Position numbers and translations under genes: made by a program
Assembly (NCBI RefSeq): GCF_009827575.1
Contig: NZ_WTYR01000001.1
Coordinates: forward strand, 1,488,001 to 1,552,000
Direction: 5' to 3'
DNA from: Alteriqipengyuania halimionae
GTDB lineage: Bacteria; Pseudomonadota; Alphaproteobacteria; Sphingomonadales; Sphingomonadaceae
Length of the DNA stretch: 64,000 nucleotides
In this document: piece after piece, positions 19,137-30,847 of the stretch
Numbering within the stretch: the first letter of the stretch is position 1
How the letters are laid out: every line of letters starts with the position of its first letter
Notes under the pieces: generated by a model
The model's input: the letters and a program-made list of their open reading frames with translations, nothing else
What the model was told of the DNA's origin: nothing
Database searches by the model: none

Positions 19137-19449
19137 CGATGGTCTCCCCAGATTTAACGGCAACGCGCACCTTCTTGCCGTCACGCTCTTCGAAGCGGAC
19201 GCGGGTGGGCTTGCCGTCCTTGGGATCGGCCAGAGCGACTTTCGCGATGTGCATCGGAGCCTCGCGGCGCTCGATACCACCCTGCGGATTCGCCTGGGTC
19301 GGTTTGCGGTGACGGGTAGCGACGTTCACGCCTTCGACAACGATCTTGCCTTCTTTCGGCAGGACCTGGGACACGGTGCCGGTGCGGCCCTTGTCCTTGC
19401 CCGAGAGCACGACGACTTCGTCACCCTTCTTGATCTTCGCGGCAGCCAT
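19129..19449 (-). CDS. rplX: 50S ribosomal protein L24
   Basis: 106 residues with an N-terminal KOW motif ([22 protein letters not shown]) that binds the 5' end of 23S rRNA and initiates assembly. The start overlaps the rplN stop by one base (TAATG), and the end overlaps rplE. Confidence 0.97.
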   Translation of the reverse strand: MAAAKIKKGDEVVVLSGKDKGRTGTVSQVLPKEGKIVVEGVNVATRHRKPTQANPQGGIERREAPMHIAKVALADPKDGKPTRVRFEERDGKKVRVAVKSGETIDG

Positions 19450-19817
19450 TACAGCACCTCCGGAGCAAGCGAGATGATCTTCATGAAGCCGCGGCCACGC
19501 AGTTCGCGGACCACCGGGCCGAAGATACGGGTGCCGATCGGCTCCTCGCTCTTGTTGATAAGGACCGCCGCATTGCTGTCGAAGCGGATCACGCTACCGT
19601 CGGGACGACGAACGTCCTTCTTGGTGCGCACGATCACCGCACGGTGAACGTCGCCCTTCTTGACCTTGGTGCGCGGCTGCGCCTCCTTGACGGAGACGAC
19701 GATCACGTCCCCAACGCTCGCAAACCGGCGCTTCGAGCCGCCCAGCACCTTGATGCACTGGACGCGCTTGGCGCCGCTGTTGTCCGCGACGTCGAGATTG
19801 GATTGCATCTGGATCAT
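19449..19817 (-). CDS. rplN: 50S ribosomal protein L14
   Basis: 122 residues, starting [21 protein letters not shown], with the full-length L14 barrel and C-terminal [18 protein letters not shown]. It follows rpsQ after a 59-base gap and is coupled to rplX. Confidence 0.97.
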   Translation of the reverse strand: MIQMQSNLDVADNSGAKRVQCIKVLGGSKRRFASVGDVIVVSVKEAQPRTKVKKGDVHRAVIVRTKKDVRRPDGSVIRFDSNAAVLINKSEEPIGTRIFGPVVRELRGRGFMKIISLAPEVL

Positions 19818-19876
19818 CGATCCGGTTCCTTCTCTTGGCTTGCCGGGACATCCGCCCGGCAGTTCCTACGTCAAAC

Positions 19877-20248
19877 TTACGCGTCGGCCTTGTCGGCGTC
19901 GGCATCGTCCTGCTTGGCAGCAGGCTTGTCATGGGTCGTCTTGTCTTCCGGCGCACCGGTCGGCTTGGCTTCCTTGACGTCCAGATCGGCTTCGATCTCG
20001 ACACCCTTGGAGGCCTGCAGACGATCGATCACCTTCCACGTCTTGGTCTTGGAGATCGGCTTGGTCTCTTCGATGCGGACGGTATCGCCGGGACGATATT
20101 CGTTGTTCTCGTCGTGCGCGTTGTAGTGCTTCGAGCGACGGATGATCTTCCCGTAAAGCGGGTGCTTCACCTTGCGCTCGACCTTAACGGTCACGGTCTT
20201 TTCGGTCTTGTCGGAGATGACAGTCCCGATGAGGATACGCTTGGGCAT
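19877..20248 (-). CDS. rpsQ: 30S ribosomal protein S17 with acidic C-terminal tail
   Basis: 123 residues versus about 80-90 in most bacteria. The core ([19 protein letters not shown] ... [11 protein letters not shown]) ends near residue 78. About 40 Asp/Lys/Ala-rich residues follow, ending DADADKADA. The tail is in frame and the stop lies 59 bases before rplN, so it is genuine rather than a frameshift. Confidence 0.96.
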   Translation of the reverse strand: MPKRILIGTVISDKTEKTVTVKVERKVKHPLYGKIIRRSKHYNAHDENNEYRPGDTVRIEETKPISKTKTWKVIDRLQASKGVEIEADLDVKEAKPTGAPEDKTTHDKPAAKQDDADADKADA

Positions 20249-20257
20249 GGTTGCTCC

Positions 20258-20473
20258 TTAAGCCTTCGCAGCGGCGGCGCGCTCGCGCTCGCCCTGAAGG
20301 GTCTTGATGCGGGCGATCTCGCGGCGCACTTCCTTGATGCGCGCGGGCCGCTCGAGCTGGCCGGTAGCCGACTGAAAGCGCAGGTTGTACGCTTCGCGCT
20401 TCAGCTGGCCGAGTTCTTCGGACAGCTGGTCGTCGGACTTGGTGCGCAGGTCTTCGATCTTGGCGTTGGCCAT
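20258..20473 (-). CDS. rpmC: 50S ribosomal protein L29
   Basis: 71 residues, helical hairpin protein at the peptide exit: [21 protein letters not shown] ... [13 protein letters not shown]. It sits two bases from rplP and nine from rpsQ. Confidence 0.96.
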   Translation of the reverse strand: MANAKIEDLRTKSDDQLSEELGQLKREAYNLRFQSATGQLERPARIKEVRREIARIKTLQGERERAAAAKA

Positions 20474-20475
20474 CG

Positions 20476-20907
20476 TTACGCTCCCAGGTGCGAGCTGTCG
20501 CCGAGACGGGCGACAACCTTGGTCTTGATCGGCAGCTTCATCGCAGCGCGACTGAAAGCTTCGGCGGCCAGCGGGCCGGCCACGCCGTCGAGTTCGAACA
20601 GGATGCGGCCCGGCTTCACACGAGCAGCCCAGTATTCGACCGAACCCTTGCCCTTACCCTGACGGACTTCGGCAGGCTTTTTCGAAACCGGCACGTCCGG
20701 GAAGACGCGGATCCAGAGACGACCCTGGCGCTTGATGTGACGCGTGATCGCGCGGCGAGCCGCTTCGATCTGGCGCGCGGTGATCCGCTCGGGTTCCATC
20801 GCCTTCAGGCCATACGACCCGAAATTCAGCGTGGTGCCGCCCTTGGCCTTGCCATGGATCTTGCCCTTGAACGCCTTGCGGTACTTGGTTTTCTTCGGTT
20901 GCAGCAT
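20476..20907 (-). CDS. rplP: 50S ribosomal protein L16
   Basis: 143 residues starting [19 protein letters not shown], with the [27 protein letters not shown] loop that lies near the peptidyl-transferase centre. Normal length and position. Confidence 0.97.
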   Translation of the reverse strand: MLQPKKTKYRKAFKGKIHGKAKGGTTLNFGSYGLKAMEPERITARQIEAARRAITRHIKRQGRLWIRVFPDVPVSKKPAEVRQGKGKGSVEYWAARVKPGRILFELDGVAGPLAAEAFSRAAMKLPIKTKVVARLGDSSHLGA

Positions 20908-20928
20908 GGTGCTTTCCTATATCTGCAA

Positions 20929-21624
20929 TCAGCGAGCCGGACGCACGCCGGAAGTCTGGGCTTCCATCATCAGGCGATCGTGCGCCATCGGATCGTGGCC
21001 GAGGATCTCACCTTTGAAGATCCAGACCTTGATACCGATGATACCGTAAGCGGTAAGCGCTTCGGCTTCGGCGTAATCGATGTTCGCACGCAGCGTGTGG
21101 AGCGGAACGCGGCCTTCGCGATACTGCTCGACGCGGGCGATTTCCGCACCGCCGAGACGACCGCCGCAAACGATCTTGATGCCTTCGGCACCCAGACGCA
21201 TGGCGGACTGCATCGCGCGCTTCATCGCCCGGCGGAACGCCACACGACGGATCAGCTGGTCTGCGATGCCCTGGGCGACGAGCTTGGCGTCGACTTCCGG
21301 CTTGCGGATCTCGACGATGTTCAGCTTCACTTCGCTTTCGGTCATGCCGGCAAGCTTCGAACGCAGCTTTTCGATGTCCGCGCCCTTCTTGCCGATGATG
21401 ACGCCCGGGCGGGCGGCATAGATCGAGATGCGGCACAGCTTGGCCGGACGCTCGATCACGACCTTCGAAATCGCAGCCTGCGGAAGCGACTTCATGATGT
21501 GCTTGCGGATCTCGATGTCCTCGGCGAGCAACTTGGCATAGTCACGCCCTTCGGCGTACCAGCGGCTGTCCCAGGTGCGGTTGATCTGCAGACGCAGACC
21601 GATCGGATTGCTCTTCTGACCCAT
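20929..21624 (-). CDS. rpsC: 30S ribosomal protein S3
   Basis: 231 residues with an N-terminal KH-type domain ([16 protein letters not shown]) and C-terminal S3 domain ([20 protein letters not shown]). It forms the mRNA entry channel with S4 and S5. It follows rplV by one base. Confidence 0.97.
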   Translation of the reverse strand: MGQKSNPIGLRLQINRTWDSRWYAEGRDYAKLLAEDIEIRKHIMKSLPQAAISKVVIERPAKLCRISIYAARPGVIIGKKGADIEKLRSKLAGMTESEVKLNIVEIRKPEVDAKLVAQGIADQLIRRVAFRRAMKRAMQSAMRLGAEGIKIVCGGRLGGAEIARVEQYREGRVPLHTLRANIDYAEAEALTAYGIIGIKVWIFKGEILGHDPMAHDRLMMEAQTSGVRPAR

Positions 21625-21625
21625 C

Positions 21626-22003
21626 TTACGCCTCTTCCTGCTCGCGCACGACGATGCGCAGCTTGCTGAACGGCTTCAGGATGCGCGTGCTCTTGCCGCG
21701 ACCGCGGGTGTGAAACCGCTTCATCGTGATCGACTTGCCGACCGAGGCTTCCGCCACGACGAGCGCATCGACGTCCAGGTTGTGGTTGTTTTCCGCGTTG
21801 GCGATCGCCGAAGCGAGCACCTTGCTGGCGTCCTTAGCCATCGCCTTCTTGGAGAAAGCGAGGATGTTCAGAGCCTCTTCGGCCTTCTTGCCGCGGATGA
21901 GCTCGGCAACGAGGTTGAGCTTCTGCGCCGAACCACGGATCGTGGTTCCGACGGCCAGCGCCTCGTTGTCGGCGACGCGACGGGGGGACTTAGCCTTGCC
22001 CAT
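21626..22003 (-). CDS. rplV: 50S ribosomal protein L22
   Basis: 125 residues with the beta-hairpin segment ([21 protein letters not shown]) that lines the exit tunnel and is the usual site of macrolide-resistance changes. It overlaps the rpsS stop by one base. Confidence 0.97.
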   Translation of the reverse strand: MGKAKSPRRVADNEALAVGTTIRGSAQKLNLVAELIRGKKAEEALNILAFSKKAMAKDASKVLASAIANAENNHNLDVDALVVAEASVGKSITMKRFHTRGRGKSTRILKPFSKLRIVVREQEEA

Positions 22004-22281
22004 TAGCGCTTACCCTTCTTGTCGGCAGCATGGCCGGGGAAAGTACGCGTGGGAGCGAACTCACCCAGCTTGTGACCGACCATCTCTTCGCTGACGGACA
22101 CAGGAATGAACTTGTGACCGTTGTAGACGTTGAAAGTCAGCCCGACGAACTGCGGGAGGATGGTCGAACGACGCGACCAAGTCTTGATGGGGCCCGCGCG
22201 CGAACCGGCATCCTGGGCGGCTTCCGCCTTCGCCAGGAGATGCAGGTCGAAAAAGGGGCCTTTCCGTACGGAACGAGCCAT
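22003..22281 (-). CDS. rpsS: 30S ribosomal protein S19
   Basis: 92 residues, starting [20 protein letters not shown] and containing [21 protein letters not shown]. It is a head protein that contacts S13. It is located three bases after rplB. Confidence 0.97.
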   Translation of the reverse strand: MARSVRKGPFFDLHLLAKAEAAQDAGSRAGPIKTWSRRSTILPQFVGLTFNVYNGHKFIPVSVSEEMVGHKLGEFAPTRTFPGHAADKKGKR

Positions 22282-22284
22282 GTC

Positions 22285-23121
22285 TTACCTCTTCTTCTTC
22301 GCGTGACGCGAACGGATGATCATCTTGTCCGTCTGCTTGTTCTTGCGGGTACGAGCACCCTTGGTCGGCTTGCCCCACGGGGTAACCGGATGACGGCCAC
22401 CGCTGGTGCGGCCTTCACCACCACCGTGCGGGTGATCGACCGGGTTCTTCGCAACGCCGCGAGTAAGCGGACGCTTGCCACGCCAGCGATTGCGGCCGGC
22501 CTTGGCGAGATTGGTGTTGGCGTTGTCGGGGTTCGACACCGCGCCCACCGTGCCCATGCACTCGCCACGGATGTAGCGCTGTTCACCCGAGTTGAGGCGC
22601 ACGATGACCATGCCGCGGTCACGACCGACGAGCTGGACATAGGTGCCTGCCGAACGGGCGATCTGCGCGCCCTTGCCCGGTTTCATCTCGATGTTGTGGC
22701 AGATCGTACCGACCGGCATTTCACTCAGCAGCATCGCGTTGCCCGGCTTCGTGTCGGTCTTCTTGCCTGCGACGACCTTGTCGCCGACGGCCAGACGCTG
22801 CGGCGCGATGATGTAGGCGAGTTCGCCGTCATCGTATTTGATCAGCGCGATGTAAGCCGTGCGGTTGGGATCGTATTCGATCCGTTCCACCGTACCTTCG
22901 ACGTCCCACTTGCGACGCTTGAAGTCGATGAAGCGATACTTCTGCTTGTGACCGCCACCGATGCCGCGCGACGTCACGTGGCCCTTGTTGTTGCGGCCAC
23001 CCGTCTTGTGCTTGCCTTCGGTCAGAGCCTTGACGGGCTTGCCCTTCCAAAGCTGCGACTTGTCGACGAGGATCAAGCCACGGCGCGCCGGGCTTGTCGG
23101 GTTATAGTTCTTGAGTGCCAT
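22285..23121 (-). CDS. rplB: 50S ribosomal protein L2
   Basis: 278 residues. The conserved peptidyl-transferase-proximal loop [20 protein letters not shown] is intact, and the protein ends [12 protein letters not shown]. Normal length and position in the S10 operon. Confidence 0.98.
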   Translation of the reverse strand: MALKNYNPTSPARRGLILVDKSQLWKGKPVKALTEGKHKTGGRNNKGHVTSRGIGGGHKQKYRFIDFKRRKWDVEGTVERIEYDPNRTAYIALIKYDDGELAYIIAPQRLAVGDKVVAGKKTDTKPGNAMLLSEMPVGTICHNIEMKPGKGAQIARSAGTYVQLVGRDRGMVIVRLNSGEQRYIRGECMGTVGAVSNPDNANTNLAKAGRNRWRGKRPLTRGVAKNPVDHPHGGGEGRTSGGRHPVTPWGKPTKGARTRKNKQTDKMIIRSRHAKKKR

Positions 23122-23135
23122 TGGTTCCTAGCCCC

Positions 23136-23447
23136 TCAGATACCGCTCGTGATGTCGATCGGGTCCTGGCCATCGGCCAGGCGCACGATCGCCTTCTTCA
23201 CGTCGGTGCGCTTGTAGGGCTTGCCCTTCCAGCGCTTGGTCTTGCCCTTGGTCACGATCGTGTTCACGCTCGCCACCTTGGTCGAATAGATCGCTTCCAC
23301 CGCTTCCTTGATCTGCGGCTTGGTCGCATCGTTCGCCACCTTGAAGACGACCGCATTGTTCTCCGAAAGGAGGGTCGACTTTTCGGTGATGTGCGGGGCC
23401 ACGATCACGTCGTAGTGACGCGTGTCGATGGTGTCGTTCTTAGCCAT
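23136..23447 (-). CDS. rplW: 50S ribosomal protein L23
   Basis: 103 residues starting [24 protein letters not shown] at 23447, overlapping the rplD end by 8 bases. It carries the exit-tunnel docking site for trigger factor and SRP. Confidence 0.97.
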   Translation of the reverse strand: MAKNDTIDTRHYDVIVAPHITEKSTLLSENNAVVFKVANDATKPQIKEAVEAIYSTKVASVNTIVTKGKTKRWKGKPYKRTDVKKAIVRLADGQDPIDITSGI

Positions 23448-24066
23448 TGAAACGCGCCTCCAGCTTTTCGACCGCATCCTTGGAAAGGACCAACGTGTCG
23501 TGCTTCAGGATGTCGTAGACGTTGGCACCGGCTGCCGGCATCACGTTGATGCCGGGCAGGTTGCCAGCGGCACGCGCGAAGCCTTCATCGACGCTTTCGC
23601 CATCGATGAAGAGGACCTTGCCTGCGAAGCCTGCCTTGTCGAACTGACCCTTGAGGGCCTTCGTCTTGGCGTCCTTCACGTCGAAGCTGTCCAGGACGAT
23701 CAGACCGTCCTTGGCCTTGCTCGACAGGGCCATCTTCAGGCCCAGAGCGCGGATCTTCTTGTTCAGCGACGGATTGAAATCGCGCTTGCGGGCACCGTGC
23801 GCCTTACCACCGCCGATGAAGATCGGGGCCTTGCGGTCACCGTGACGCGCAACACCGCCGCCCTTCTGGCGACCGAACTTCTTACCGGTGCGGGCAACAT
23901 CGCTCCGCTCGCGGGTGGGGCGTGCGGTCGCGCGGCGCTTTTCAAGCTGCCACGTGACGACGCGGTGAAGGATATCGGCGCGCGGCTCGACACCGAAAAC
24001 GGCATCGTTGAGCTCGACATCGCCGGAGGCCTTCCCGCCGTCCAGTTTCTGGATCTTGACCTTCAC
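23440..24066 (-). CDS. rplD: 50S ribosomal protein L4
   Basis: 208 residues. The extended tunnel loop ([30 protein letters not shown]) is present. In E. coli L4 represses the S10 operon through the rpsJ leader; here rpsJ is attached to the str genes, so that circuit may differ (inference). Confidence 0.97.
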   Translation of the reverse strand: MKVKIQKLDGGKASGDVELNDAVFGVEPRADILHRVVTWQLEKRRATARPTRERSDVARTGKKFGRQKGGGVARHGDRKAPIFIGGGKAHGARKRDFNPSLNKKIRALGLKMALSSKAKDGLIVLDSFDVKDAKTKALKGQFDKAGFAGKVLFIDGESVDEGFARAAGNLPGINVMPAAGANVYDILKHDTLVLSKDAVEKLEARFNG

Positions 24067-24068
24067 GA

Positions 24069-24953
24069 TCAGGACTCCTTGCTCTCGCCAGCGTCTTTAT
24101 CGACGCTCGGCGTGGTCGAATTGTCGTCCGCGGCACCCGGCTCGGCATCTGCACCAGCATCCTGCTGCTGCATCAACTTTTCCTGCTGCTCAGCGGAAAC
24201 TTCGGGGTTCACCTCGTGCTCGGCACCGCTTTCAACGAGACCGGCGTCGGCTTCTTCCGACTTGGTTTCATCGGCGTTGCGACGCATCGCACCGGGGAAC
24301 GGCGCACCCTCGGGCAGCGGAACCTTCACGGCGTCGCGGATCAGCATCCAGCTGTTCTTCGAGCCGGGGACGGAACCACGCACGAAGATGAGGCCGCGCT
24401 CGCTGTCGGTGCGAACCACTTCAAGGTTCTGCTGCGTGCGCTGGCGATCACCCATGTGACCAGCCATCTTCTTGTTCTTGAAGACGCGGCCCGGATCCTG
24501 GCGGTTACCCGTCGAACCGTGCGAACGGTGCGAGATCGAGACACCGTGCGTAGCGCGCAGACCACCGAAGCCCCAGCGCTTCATCGCGCCGGCAAAGCCC
24601 TTGCCCTGCGTATGACCCGTCACGTCGACCTTCTGGCCGGCGACGAAGTGATCCGCAGTGATGGTCGCGCCGACGGGAAGGAGACCTTCCTCGTTTTCGA
24701 CACGGAATTCGGCAACGCGCATCTTCAGACCGACTTCGGCCTTCGCAAAATGCTCGCGCTGCGGCTTGTTCACGTTTTTCTGCTTCGCTTCACCCGAACC
24801 GACCTGGAGGGCAAAATAGCCATCGCGGTCGGAGGTGCGGTGCGAGACAACCTGACACCCTTCCAACGCGAGAACGGTAACCGGTACGTGCCGGCCGTCC
24901 TCCTGGAAGAGGCGGGTCATCCCAACCTTTTTCGCGATCACGCCAGTGCGCAT
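24069..24953 (-). CDS. rplC: 50S ribosomal protein L3 with acidic C-terminal tail
   Basis: 294 residues; most bacterial L3 proteins are about 205-215. The body [20 protein letters not shown] ... [18 protein letters not shown] ends near residue 212 and includes the tip loop [16 protein letters not shown] near the catalytic centre. The last ~80 residues are low-complexity Glu/Asp/Gln/Ala with few positive charges. The start has AAGGAG upstream. A 300-base spacer separates it from rpsJ, so it probably has its own promoter. Confidence 0.96.
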   Translation of the reverse strand: MRTGVIAKKVGMTRLFQEDGRHVPVTVLALEGCQVVSHRTSDRDGYFALQVGSGEAKQKNVNKPQREHFAKAEVGLKMRVAEFRVENEEGLLPVGATITADHFVAGQKVDVTGHTQGKGFAGAMKRWGFGGLRATHGVSISHRSHGSTGNRQDPGRVFKNKKMAGHMGDRQRTQQNLEVVRTDSERGLIFVRGSVPGSKNSWMLIRDAVKVPLPEGAPFPGAMRRNADETKSEEADAGLVESGAEHEVNPEVSAEQQEKLMQQQDAGADAEPGAADDNSTTPSVDKDAGESKES

Positions 24954-25253
24954 GATCCAATCTCCTTAACAGAGGCACCCAAGGGACCATCCCAGAGGTG
25001 CGTGCCAACCCTGATTGTCATGCGTCGCCCGTCCGGGCTGATTGCTCGAACACCACAAGGGCGATTGAGCGAGACGGGAGACGCAGCCCGGGGGAATTCC
25101 TAATGAAAGGGTCCCGGCGGTATCTCGAATGTCCGGGCCTTCGCCGGAGCGGAGGCCTCAGGCCGAATAAACGACCTGCAAAATTCCCGGCCAGTTTAAC
25201 GTCCTGCCAGATGGACGAGGCCCCCGCTTAGGCGGGGCCCACAGCAAATTGGC
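24954..25253. other. 300-base rpsJ-rplC spacer
   Basis: This spacer is far longer than the few tens of bases in E. coli. It contains no supportable ORF. A REP-like hairpin (25219-25239) lies just after rpsJ, and AAGGAG sits before rplC. A promoter for the rplC-onward operon is expected here, but I cannot pick a clear -35/-10 pair. Confidence 0.45.
25219..25239. repeat. REP-like hairpin after rpsJ
   Basis: GGCCCCCGC (25219-25227) / GCGGGGCC (25232-25239) with loop TTAG and one bulged C; related to the hairpin at 15856-15875. No T-run follows on the minus strand, so it is unlikely to be a complete terminator. Confidence 0.65.
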
Positions 25254-25565
25254 TTAGGCCAACTTGATTTCGACGTTCACGCCGGCAGCCAGATCGAGCT
25301 TCATCAGCGCATCGACCGTCTGGGCGTTGGGCTGAACGATGTCGAGCAGCCGCTTGAACGTACGCACCTCGAACTGCTCACGCGACTTCTTATCGATGTG
25401 CGGGCCGCGGTTCACGGTGAATTTCTCGATCCTCGTCGGAAGCGGAATGGGACCCCGGATAAGCGCGCCGGTACGACGGGCGGTTTCGGCGATTTCGCCG
25501 GTGGCCTGGTCGAGTACGCGATGATCGAACGCCTTGAGGCGAATGCGAATATTCTGGGCTTCCAT
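25254..25565 (-). CDS. rpsJ: 30S ribosomal protein S10 / NusE
   Basis: 103 residues, [19 protein letters not shown]..., full-length S10 that also forms the NusB-NusE antitermination pair with nusB at 3062. ATG 25565 was chosen over TTG two codons earlier. It lies downstream of tuf across a hairpin-bearing spacer and upstream of a 300-base gap, so it appears to belong to the str transcript or stand alone. Confidence 0.97.
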   Translation of the reverse strand: MEAQNIRIRLKAFDHRVLDQATGEIAETARRTGALIRGPIPLPTRIEKFTVNRGPHIDKKSREQFEVRTFKRLLDIVQPNAQTVDALMKLDLAAGVNVEIKLA

Positions 25566-25600
25566 GTCCAACTACCGATGAGAAAGAGCAAACAATAAAG

Positions 25601-25640
25601 CGGCCCCGCCCCCTCCCGTCTCCGGGAGGAGAGCGGGGCC
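25601..25640 (-). terminator. Hairpin after tuf (terminator or attenuator)
   Basis: Outer arms GGCCCCGC (25602-25609) / GCGGGGCC (25633-25640), inner arms CCTCCCG (25612-25618) / CGGGAGG (25623-25629), loop TCTC. On the minus strand the stem is followed by GCTTTATTGTTTG, a broken T-run. This suggests partial termination between tuf and rpsJ. Confidence 0.6.
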
Positions 25641-25710
25641 ACCGATTCGATTTTTACCGAAGTGTTCCGGCGATGCGGGGACGAATCCCCGTCGTTCGCG
25701 CGGACCTATA

Positions 25711-26886
25711 TTACTTCGTGATCTTGCTGACAACCCCCGAACCGACGGTACGACCGCCTTCACGGATGGCGAAGCGCAGACCTTCGTCCATGGCGATCGG
25801 AGCGATCAGCTTAACGTCGATCGTCACGTTGTCGCCCGGCATCACCATTTCGGTGCCTTCGGGAAGGATCACTTCGCCGGTCACGTCCGTGGTACGGAAG
25901 TAGAACTGCGGACGATAGTTGGCGAAGAACGGCGTGTGACGGCCGCCTTCGTCCTTCGACAGGACGTAGACTTCGGCGCTGAAGTCGGTGTGCGGAGTAA
26001 CCGAACCCGGCTTCGCGAGGACCTGGCCACGCTCGACTTCTTCACGAGCGACACCGCGGATCAGGGCACCGATGTTGTCGCCGGCTTCGCCGCGATCGAG
26101 CAGCTTGCGGAACATTTCGACGCCGGTGACGGTCGTCTTGCCGGTGTCCTTGATACCGACGATTTCGACTTCGTCGCCAACGTTCACGACGCCGGTTTCG
26201 ATACGACCGGTAACAACCGTACCGCGACCCGAGATCGAGAACACGTCTTCGATCGGCATCAGGAAGTCCTTGTCGATCGGACGTTCCGGCTGCGGGATGT
26301 ACTCGTCGACCGCCTTCATCAGTTCAAGGACCTTTTCCTTGCCGATGTTATCGTCGCGACCTTCGAGAGCGGCCAGGGCCGAACCCGCAACGATCGGAAT
26401 ATCGTCGCCGTCGAAGCCGTACTCGCTCAGCAGTTCGCGAACTTCGAGTTCGACGAGTTCGAGGAGCTCTTCGTCGTCGACCTGGTCGACCTTGTTGAGG
26501 AACACGACCAGCGCCGGCACGCCGACCTGACGTGCGAGCAGGATGTGCTCACGGGTCTGCGGCATTGGGCCGTCGGCGGCATTCACGACCAGGATCGCGC
26601 CGTCCATCTGGGCGGCACCGGTGATCATGTTCTTCACGTAGTCAGCGTGACCCGGACAGTCGACGTGCGCATAGTGACGGTTCTCGGTTTCGTATTCGAC
26701 ATGCGCGGTCGAGATCGTGATGCCACGCTCACGCTCTTCGGGCGCTTTGTCGATGTTCGAGAAATCCACCGGTGCGTCGAGCACCTTGGTGATTGCCGCG
26801 GTCAGCGTCGTCTTGCCGTGGTCAACGTGACCAATGGTGCCGACGTTGACGTGCGGCTTGTTACGCTCGAATTTTTCCTTCGCCAT
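25711..26886 (-). CDS. tuf: Elongation factor Tu
   Basis: 391-residue GTPase delivering aminoacyl-tRNA. G1 is GHVDHGKT (about 19-26), then effector RGITI, DCPGH and [18 protein letters not shown] (NKxD). Domains 2 and 3 are complete, ending [11 protein letters not shown]. It is in the str operon after fusA; only one copy lies in this window. Confidence 0.98.
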   Translation of the reverse strand: MAKEKFERNKPHVNVGTIGHVDHGKTTLTAAITKVLDAPVDFSNIDKAPEERERGITISTAHVEYETENRHYAHVDCPGHADYVKNMITGAAQMDGAILVVNAADGPMPQTREHILLARQVGVPALVVFLNKVDQVDDEELLELVELEVRELLSEYGFDGDDIPIVAGSALAALEGRDDNIGKEKVLELMKAVDEYIPQPERPIDKDFLMPIEDVFSISGRGTVVTGRIETGVVNVGDEVEIVGIKDTGKTTVTGVEMFRKLLDRGEAGDNIGALIRGVAREEVERGQVLAKPGSVTPHTDFSAEVYVLSKDEGGRHTPFFANYRPQFYFRTTDVTGEVILPEGTEMVMPGDNVTIDVKLIAPIAMDEGLRFAIREGGRTVGSGVVSKITK

Positions 26887-26980
26887 TTTCCAATAACCTC
26901 TGTCTTGAATTGGGATATCTGCGGGGAGTTGGGAACGGCGCCCGCGGAATCAGGCGCCGCCCCTAGCCCCTTGATCTCAG

Positions 26981-29077
<2,097 letters not shown>

Positions 29078-29199
29078 ATCTGGGTTCCTTGAATTCGGGA
29101 GTGGACTGATCGGTCCTCCCCCATGTGGGAAATTTTATTACGCTTTGAAGACCGGGGCCGCTCGCGCCATCGCGAGGCGGCCCCGCCCTGCCGCGCGGA

Positions 29200-29670
29200 C
29201 TACCAGCGGTAGTGGCTGAACGCGCGGTTCGCGTCGGCCATGCGGTGAGCGTCTTCGCGCTTCTTCACCGCATTGCCGCGATTGTTCGCCGCATCCATCA
29301 GCTCGCCCGAAAGGCGCGCATCCATGGTGGTTTCGGCACGACCGCGCGCGGCCGAGATCAGCCAGCGGATCGCGAGGGCCTGGGCACGCTCGGGGCGAAC
29401 CTCGACCGGCACCTGGTAGGTCGCACCACCGACACGGCGGCTGCGGACTTCGACCTGCGGCTTGATGTTGTTCAGCGCGTCATGGAACATCTGGATCGGA
29501 TCGGCCTTGGCCTTGGTCTCGACCACGTCGAGCGCGGAATAGACGATCCGTTCGGCGGTGGACTTCTTACCATCGACCATCAGGTTGTTCATGAACTTCG
29601 AAAGCACCAGATCACCAAACTTGGGATCGGGCAGGATTTCCCGCTTCTCGGGACGACGACGACGTGACAT
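29200..29670 (-). CDS. rpsG: 30S ribosomal protein S7
   Basis: 156 residues starting [20 protein letters not shown] at 29670. A longer upstream reading would translate the palindromic spacer and is rejected. S7 nucleates head assembly and in E. coli represses the str operon. It ends NRAFSHYRW. Confidence 0.97.
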   Translation of the reverse strand: MSRRRRPEKREILPDPKFGDLVLSKFMNNLMVDGKKSTAERIVYSALDVVETKAKADPIQMFHDALNNIKPQVEVRSRRVGGATYQVPVEVRPERAQALAIRWLISAARGRAETTMDARLSGELMDAANNRGNAVKKREDAHRMADANRAFSHYRW

Positions 29671-29729
29671 GTTTAAAACTCCTTTGGAGTGCGGCGAACC
29701 CATCCGGGTCCGCCTTGCGGCTCCAGCCC

Positions 29730-29786
29730 GCTCCCCCACCCGGCCACCCATAGAATACCCTCGGTAGGGCGTCCGGGTGGAGGAGC
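29730..29786. repeat. Imperfect palindrome 1 in the rpsL-rpsG spacer
   Basis: Arms GCTCCCCCACCCGG (29730-29743) and CCGGGTGGAGGAGC (29773-29786), one mismatch, 29-base loop. It lies 60 bases upstream of rpsG on its transcript. Confidence 0.7.
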
Positions 29787-29826
29787 GAGCTGGCTCCGCG
29801 TTGAAAACCTGGGCCCGGCTCCGGTT

Positions 29827-29884
29827 CACTCCCGCTCCCGACCACCCTTACGGAAAATTTCCTGGGTGGTCGGGAGGGGGAGTG
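29827..29884. repeat. Long palindrome 2 in the rpsL-rpsG spacer
   Basis: 21-base arms (29827-29847 and 29864-29884) with one mismatch; the core is CTCCCGACCACCC / GGGTGGTCGGGAG. The 16-base A+T-rich loop contains GGAAAATTTCC. There is no T-run, so the structure would be transcribed within the str mRNA. Confidence 0.75.
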
Positions 29885-29938
29885 GGCCGGTGCCGCAAGG
29901 TCAGCACGGATGTGCTGACCGCACCCAACCAAAATCCC

Positions 29939-30310
29939 TTACTTGGGCCGCTTGGCACCGTACTTCGAGCGCGACTGCTTGCGGTCCTTCACACCCTGCG
30001 TGTCGAGCACGCCGCGCAGCACGTGGTAACGCACACCGGGAAGGTCGCGCACACGGCCGCCGCGGATCAGCACCACGGAGTGTTCCTGCAGGTTGTGGCC
30101 TTCACCGGGGATATAGGTGATGACCTCGCGCCCGTTGGTCAGGCGAACCTTGGCCACCTTGCGCAGCGCCGAGTTCGGCTTCTTCGGGGTCGTGGTGTAA
30201 ACACGGGTGCAAACGCCGCGCTTCTGCGGGTTCGCTTCCATCGCAGGGACCTTGGACTTGGTCTTCTGCGGAACGCGGCCCTTGCGGACCAGCTGGTTGA
30301 TCGTCGGCAT
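29939..30310 (-). CDS. rpsL: 30S ribosomal protein S12, natural Arg88 form
   Basis: 123 residues, [20 protein letters not shown] at 30310. K43 in TTTPKKPNS is wild type. The second streptomycin-site lysine, K88 in E. coli GGRVKDLPG, is Arg here (GGRVRDLPG, codon CGC at 30047-30049). S12 governs decoding fidelity. It is the first gene of the str operon and of the whole block. Confidence 0.98.
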   Translation of the reverse strand: MPTINQLVRKGRVPQKTKSKVPAMEANPQKRGVCTRVYTTTPKKPNSALRKVAKVRLTNGREVITYIPGEGHNLQEHSVVLIRGGRVRDLPGVRYHVLRGVLDTQGVKDRKQSRSKYGAKRPK

Positions 30311-30847
30311 AGTTTCTCGCTTCACCGTTTGCTCGACCCTTCAGCAAAAGTGGACGCCGGTTTTGCGCCCGGAAGGGTCGATATTTTGATGGCGACGATG
30401 CGGAGATTGGGAAGGAGGACAAGGGAACGCGCGAACTCTAAGCCGTTCGTCCTGAGCCTGTCGAAGGATGAACCCTCCGGCCTGGACCGACCATTCGCAC
30501 GAGCCCGAACTCTCCACCCACGGCCCACACGGCCACCGGGTTACTTTGACGGTTGCCCCACAGCCCGAACCCCGTAGGGAAAGGAATCCGCTGCAATAGA
30601 AAAGAGCCCCTTGCGAAACGCGAGGAGCCCCGGGACACGACCGGCAATGTTCAGCTCTATCTACCCGCGCATGGGCCAGGCCCGTGCTGCGGATGGGCGC
30701 CCTTTAGGGGGATTCGGGCTGGGGGTCAAGGGACTGACGGACCACGCCGCCGCCTTCCCAAGGCGCAATTGAATGTGTCCTGCCCCGCTGCCATACAAAC
30801 CGCAGAACGTCGGTATCCCGATATAGCGCAAGGATGAAACGATCGCC
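30311..30847. other. 537-base gap upstream of rpsL
   Basis: No supportable ORF is present. It must hold the minus-strand rpsL promoter and the plus-strand promoter of the lipoprotein gene. It contains a REP-like unit (30446-30472) and a CCTTGCG-AAA-CGCGAGG hairpin near 30612 with AAAAG on its left side. No clear sigma-70 pair could be chosen. Confidence 0.4.
30446..30472. repeat. REP-like element, TTCGTCCTGAGC... type
   Basis: An imperfect palindrome running TTCGTCCT ... AGGATGAA around GAGCCTGTCGA. It matches a short repeat widely scattered between genes in sphingomonads and other alphaproteobacteria (TCCTGAGCTTGTCGAAGGA type). Confidence 0.65.

Noticed and set aside
29671-29938. N-terminal extension of S7 reaching to about 29829
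   Set aside because: It would translate the palindromic spacer; the S7 family starts at MSRRRR, directly at ATG 29670.
30605-30640. Hairpin with AAAAG on its left side, as a minus-strand terminator
   Set aside because: No minus-strand gene ends upstream of it; the nearest gene on that side is on the plus strand. The stem is only 7 bp with a wobble.
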